From: Aliivibrio sp. S3MY1
GTDB lineage: Bacteria; Pseudomonadota; Gammaproteobacteria; Enterobacterales; Vibrionaceae
Direction of reading: 5' to 3'
Assembly (NCBI RefSeq): GCF_028765575.1
Contig: NZ_JARACO010000029.1
Coordinates: 1 to 34,625 of the forward strand
DNA length: 34,625 nucleotides
Shown: one piece after another, positions 31,935 to 34,625 of the stretch
Layout: every line of letters starts with the position of its first letter
How positions within the stretch are numbered: position 1 is the first letter of the stretch
The notes under the pieces: generated by a model
Told to the model about the DNA's origin: nothing
Seen by the model: the letters and a program-made list of their open reading frames with translations, nothing else
The model's database searches: none
Position numbers and translations under genes: made by a program

Positions 31935-32426
31935 TTAGTTTTTAATACAAGCCTTAAAGGTATTTTTAAACTTGATAGACTGCTGAGCCATTACTGCACT
32001 TAAAAAGCCATTTTCATCGATAATATCACTGGTTAGTGCGATGTCAGAAACATACATGATATCTTCAACAACCTGAGATAAACAGGCTGCGATCGGTGTC
32101 ATACCATCAAGAGCAACAAATAATTGATAATCATCACACAGATCAATTTGAGTTAAAAACTCAAGCATATCATCGTATTCGGCTGTCCATTGACTTGCCA
32201 CTGTCATTGCCCAACGAATAGTTAATCGATGTTCTGTAACAGGTAAAATGAATACTGTCTCAGGAAGGGTTACTTCAGAGAATGAATGTTCTACAGCGTC
32301 TTTAGCAGGTTGCTTTAAGTAAACATCGCGACCTTTCACACTTTCAGGTGTAGGAAAGTCAACATTAACTTGATCTACTAACCAAGCCAGCTTTTGCTGA
32401 TGGAATGTTTCAGAATTAATCATCAT
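31935..32426 (-). CDS. Hypothetical protein
   Basis: A 163-residue soluble protein, unrecognised. It is acidic, opens MMINSETFHQQKLAWLVDQ, and has a middle part (about 105-135, YQLFVALDGMTPIAACL then MYVSDIALTS) that loosely resembles the beta4-beta5 part of GNAT acetyltransferases. The acetyl-CoA binding loop is not seen, so this is not an assignment. No signal peptide or membrane helix. AGG lies seven bases before the second ATG. It starts just after a terminator hairpin. Neighbours do not suggest a role. Confidence 0.7.
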   Translation of the reverse strand: MMINSETFHQQKLAWLVDQVNVDFPTPESVKGRDVYLKQPAKDAVEHSFSEVTLPETVFILPVTEHRLTIRWAMTVASQWTAEYDDMLEFLTQIDLCDDYQLFVALDGMTPIAACLSQVVEDIMYVSDIALTSDIIDENGFLSAVMAQQSIKFKNTFKACIKN

Positions 32427-32436
32427 AGCACCTACA

Positions 32437-32460
32437 AAAAAGGATGGTTACCCATCCTTT
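32437..32460 (-). terminator. Terminator after the DUF3010 gene
   Basis: On the minus strand AAAGGATGG, loop GTAA, CCATCCTTT then TTT. The stem ends 13 bases before the next ATG on the same strand (32426), so it also sits in the leader of the following gene. Confidence 0.75.
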
Positions 32461-32473
32461 ATATCATTAAATT

Positions 32474-32896
32474 TTAGAAGTTTAAGAAAGCGTAAGCCGC
32501 TTCATATGCTTCTTGTTGGTAACCTTTAAGGCCAATTTCTTTTACACGTAGCATTTCAGGTGCACGTTTAAGGCTTGCTTTTTGGTCTGTAGCAGTTAGT
32601 ACTTCAACTTCAATTTCATCAATAAGTTGAATAGCGGCCTCTAGTTTAAAACCAACAGCACCACCCGCAAATTTACCTTTCATTAAACGTTCTTTAATTA
32701 CAACCGTTTCAATTTGGTAATCTTGCATTAATTTTTTAAATTTAAACTGAAAATCACGGATAGATTCCGTTTTAGATGGCTCAGTAATATCAAATTTAGC
32801 AACACGACAATCTGGTAGGTCAATCATGCCATCTGATTTATTAACTAAACAGATGATTGCTTCATTACCTTTAAGCTCTACGCCACATACTTTCAT
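32474..32896 (-). CDS. DUF3010 family protein
   Basis: A 140-residue soluble protein of the DUF3010 family. The start MKVCGVELKGNEAIICLVNK resembles the first strands of RNase H/RuvC-like folds, and the middle TVVIKERLMKGKFAGGAVGFKLEAAIQL fits a family-typical helix after a conserved acidic residue. Ribonuclease H-like activity is speculation; no function is established to my knowledge. The length is standard. A terminator follows. The gene is not clearly linked to its neighbours. Confidence 0.82.
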   Translation of the reverse strand: MKVCGVELKGNEAIICLVNKSDGMIDLPDCRVAKFDITEPSKTESIRDFQFKFKKLMQDYQIETVVIKERLMKGKFAGGAVGFKLEAAIQLIDEIEVEVLTATDQKASLKRAPEMLRVKEIGLKGYQQEAYEAAYAFLNF

Positions 32897-32992
32897 TTTA
32901 AAATCCTAACAATGTCTTGAACTCATTGATTATAAGCTTAAATTAATAAAATAGATACGTTGAATCTAACAATAAAAATGAGCCACTAAAAA

Positions 32993-33106
32993 TCATTGTC
33001 CCCAAATATTACAAAAATCAGGAACACACATTCTTTGTTGTGGTGCTGAACTACAACCGGCCATTAATGCTGCCATCATCAAAACGGTAATGATTTGTTT
33101 TTTCAC
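32993..33106 (-). CDS. Small (37-residue) predicted lipoprotein
   Basis: A short frame from a GTG at 33106. The N-terminus is basic, then hydrophobic (KKQIITVLMMAALMAGC), with a lipobox LMAGC and C18 as the lipid-bearing residue. Serines at +2 and +3 favour the outer membrane. The mature part is only 20 residues and has two more cysteines (MCVPDFCNIWGQ), enough for a disulfide or metal site. GGA seven bases upstream supports GTG. It sits alone in the 32897-33335 gap, in which I see no other gene. Confidence 0.68.
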   Translation of the reverse strand: MKKQIITVLMMAALMAGCSSAPQQRMCVPDFCNIWGQ

Positions 33107-33335
33107 AATATAATCCACAATCAAATTCTATATAATAAATACTAGCGCATTTCTAACAAATGAAACACTGATATTTACCCTCTTTATCTCTATATACTTT
33201 AACAGGTAATCACTGCTAATGAGTAGAAACCTCAACGCCTAATAAAAGAGACGTTGACCTCAAAAGAGAACCTCTTCACTAAAAAATCACATTTAATGTT
33301 ATAGTTACTGTATCGCCCATTTAGAGAATAACTTT

Positions 33336-33806
33336 ATGAAAAAATTACTAATAGCTGTAAGTATCGTCGGATTACTTGCTGGCTGCTCAGATAACGAGGT
33401 TGGCGATGTGTCGCTAGGCTTATTTACTATGAAAGACATCAAAATCTCAAACCTTGATGATGATAAAATCCCAGGCGTGACTTGTCACATAGCTTCAGTT
33501 GAAGCGAATGTAAGTCTAGCTGATCCAAGTGACTCTTCAATCTCATGCCGTCAAACCGGCGAAATCACCCCTGAGATGATCGCTCAAATTGATAGAAGTA
33601 AATCTGGTGAAGTGGTCTTTAAACAATCAAAAAGTATTTTCTTCAAATCGATGAAAGTTAGACGTATCTATGATGCAGAGAATCAAACTCTACTTTACTT
33701 GTCTTACACAACGAAAGAAACCGAAGGCAGTTTCAAGCATAGTCTATCGACAGTGCCATTGTGGGGAACTAAGGCGTATATAGAGCCTACAACCGCTACT
33801 CAATAA
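33336..33806 (+). CDS. creA: CreA-like lipoprotein
   Basis: A 156-residue protein of the CreA family (E. coli 157). Matching segments include VTCHIASVEANVSLADPSDSSISCRQTGEI, EVVFKQSKSIFFKSMKVRRIYDAE and LLYLSYTTKETEGSFKHSLSTVPLW. Unlike the E. coli signal peptide, the N-terminus ends in a lipobox (LLAGC), with C17 as the likely lipidation site. Two conserved cysteines remain (near 50 and 71). CreA has no firmly known function. AGAG lies nine bases before the ATG. It is monocistronic, ends at a terminator, and is convergent with the OmpA-family gene. No creBCD two-component genes are here. Confidence 0.88.
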   Translation: MKKLLIAVSIVGLLAGCSDNEVGDVSLGLFTMKDIKISNLDDDKIPGVTCHIASVEANVSLADPSDSSISCRQTGEITPEMIAQIDRSKSGEVVFKQSKSIFFKSMKVRRIYDAENQTLLYLSYTTKETEGSFKHSLSTVPLWGTKAYIEPTTATQ

Positions 33807-33815
33807 TATAAATCA

Positions 33816-33853
33816 CAAACTGGATAATGGTTACCCTTATCCAGTTTGCATTT
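33816..33853 (+). terminator. Terminator after creA
   Basis: CAAACTGGATAA (33816-33827), loop of nine bases, TTATCCAGTTTG (33837-33848), then CATTTTA. A 12-bp stem ten bases past the creA stop. Confidence 0.75.
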
Positions 33854-33866
33854 TATCTCTCAATGT

Positions 33867-34493
33867 CTACCAATGAATTTTCAACACGGTAATCTCTACT
33901 CGGCGATTGCATTTTCGCCCAAGAAGCGTCTCGTTGTCACATAATGGAAGGTACTCACCAAAGCCACGAGAATAAAGTTGTGCAGCATTCAATTTATTGG
34001 TTAATAAATAACGGCGAACTTCGTTTGATCTCATCTCTGACAAATTCTGATTGTTAACCGCATTACCCGTTACATCGGTGTGTCCATCTAATACTAAAGC
34101 AAGTTCAGGTTTTGTTGCCATGACAGAAATAAGTTTATTTAATAAGTTTTTTGCCAATGGCGTTAATTCCGCTTTTGCACTAGAGAAATGAACTTTCTCT
34201 TGAATCGAAATCACAAGCTGATCATCACTCACTTCATGATAGGTAACACCTAACTCAGTTAATTGCTCAGACACTTTTCTCATATCATCATCTTTTAACT
34301 CACCATTTGGCCCAGTTAACGCACGAGTCACCTCTACAGATTCTGTTTTCTCTGCTAATGGCTTGTAAGGGTCTTCAAATGTTGGGTGTGGCGTCTCTTC
34401 TTTAGTTTTAGGAGCGGTATCTAATAAAGAACCACCTTGATGAACACAGCCCACTAAGAGTAGTGAAGCGCAAAGTGATAAAATTCTAACCAT
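33867..34493 (-). CDS. OmpA-family peptidoglycan-binding lipoprotein
   Basis: A 208-residue lipoprotein. The lipobox LLVGC gives C16 as the lipidated residue. A Pro/Thr/Glu-rich linker (20-75) leads to the OmpA C-terminal domain (about 95-205): HFSSAKAELTPLAKNLL, LDGHTDVTGNAVNNQNLSEMRSNEVRRYLL and a RGFGEYLPLC...GRKCNRRVEI end. The conserved Asp and Arg of the TD..R..NQ..S..R pattern, which contact diaminopimelate, are present. It likely tethers the outer membrane to peptidoglycan, as Pal and related proteins do. C181/C190 could pair. GGA six bases before the ATG supports the start. No operon partner. Confidence 0.9.
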   Translation of the reverse strand: MVRILSLCASLLLVGCVHQGGSLLDTAPKTKEETPHPTFEDPYKPLAEKTESVEVTRALTGPNGELKDDDMRKVSEQLTELGVTYHEVSDDQLVISIQEKVHFSSAKAELTPLAKNLLNKLISVMATKPELALVLDGHTDVTGNAVNNQNLSEMRSNEVRRYLLTNKLNAAQLYSRGFGEYLPLCDNETLLGRKCNRRVEITVLKIHW

Positions 34494-34510
34494 AATTAAT
34501 CCAAGTATTG

Positions 34511-34587
34511 TTATTCCTTTAAATCCTATCGGCGTGAGACGTTATTCCTTTAAGAATAAAGCGTGACTTTGTGACCCTTATTCCTTT
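34511..34587. repeat. Three copies of TTATTCCTTT upstream of the OmpA-family gene
   Basis: TTATTCCTTT occurs at 34511-34520, 34542-34551 and 34578-34587, spaced 31 and 36 bases apart, about three helical turns. All are in the upstream region of the OmpA-family lipoprotein gene (start 34493). Could be regulator sites or chance in AT-rich DNA. Confidence 0.5.
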
Positions 34588-34625
34588 TTTTTGCTTCTAA
34601 ATAGAACAATTACAAATCAATTTCC

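Overview
The window looks like part of the second chromosome of a Vibrionaceae bacterium, most likely Aliivibrio (the fischeri/salmonicida group). The basis is low GC content, Vibrionaceae-type families (DUF3319, DUF2861, DUF2797, DUF3010, a solitary autotransporter-like barrel), and a five-gene block whose order matches the vxrABCDE (wigKR) locus of Vibrio cholerae chromosome II. I place the species from memory of these families; no search was run. There are no rRNA or tRNA genes, no CRISPR array and no insertion sequence.

Layout. 1-770 is an AT-rich edge with a partial unknown gene and three copies of a TTGGGGCAA motif, probably the border of accessory DNA. 770-3160 (minus strand) holds a PhnA/YjdM-like protein, a lone type IV pilin-like protein, the eIF1-like YciH and a DUF3319 protein with a duplicated module. 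A divergent tyrosine recombinase follows on the plus strand (3319-4233). Envelope and metabolic genes come next: D-Ala-D-Ala ligase, a SPOR lipoprotein, and the large PatZ-type protein acetyltransferase. A previously missable 26-residue membrane protein lies at 8876-8956. Mog (molybdopterin adenylyltransferase) is followed by the vxr block (14442 down to 9979): sensor kinase, response regulator, DUF2861 protein, UPF0181 protein, and a TraF-like outer-membrane protein behind its own terminator.

14.5-21.3 kb holds a zinc-ribbon protein, a divergent HemF-like protein, an SgrR-type regulator divergent from an AraC-type regulator, an orphan PstS-type phosphate-binding protein with a good Pho-box promoter, PpnP, and a DEAD-box helicase with a probable TTG start. 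21.4-25.5 kb holds a cysteine-rich DUF2797 protein, a small 51-residue ORF, a stand-alone EAL phosphodiesterase, the ribosome-assembly GTPase YlqF/RbgA, and a CobW-family metallochaperone GTPase with a histidine loop. 25.6-34.6 kb holds an ABC exporter, an outer-membrane barrel, GltS, an HD-GYP sensor, two small cytosolic proteins, a newly read 37-residue lipoprotein, a CreA-like lipoprotein and an OmpA-family lipoprotein.

How the genes fit together. Most are single genes or short units separated by clear hairpin terminators. The only evident multi-gene operon is vxrABCD(E), which in V. cholerae controls cell-wall homeostasis, type VI secretion and biofilm. Two c-di-GMP-degrading proteins (EAL and HD-GYP) occur without a GGDEF partner here. 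I did not find a convincing undescribed multi-gene system. The best leads are the small ORFs, the divergent HemF-like and recombinase proteins with altered catalytic motifs, the PatZ histidine, and the regulatory palindromes.
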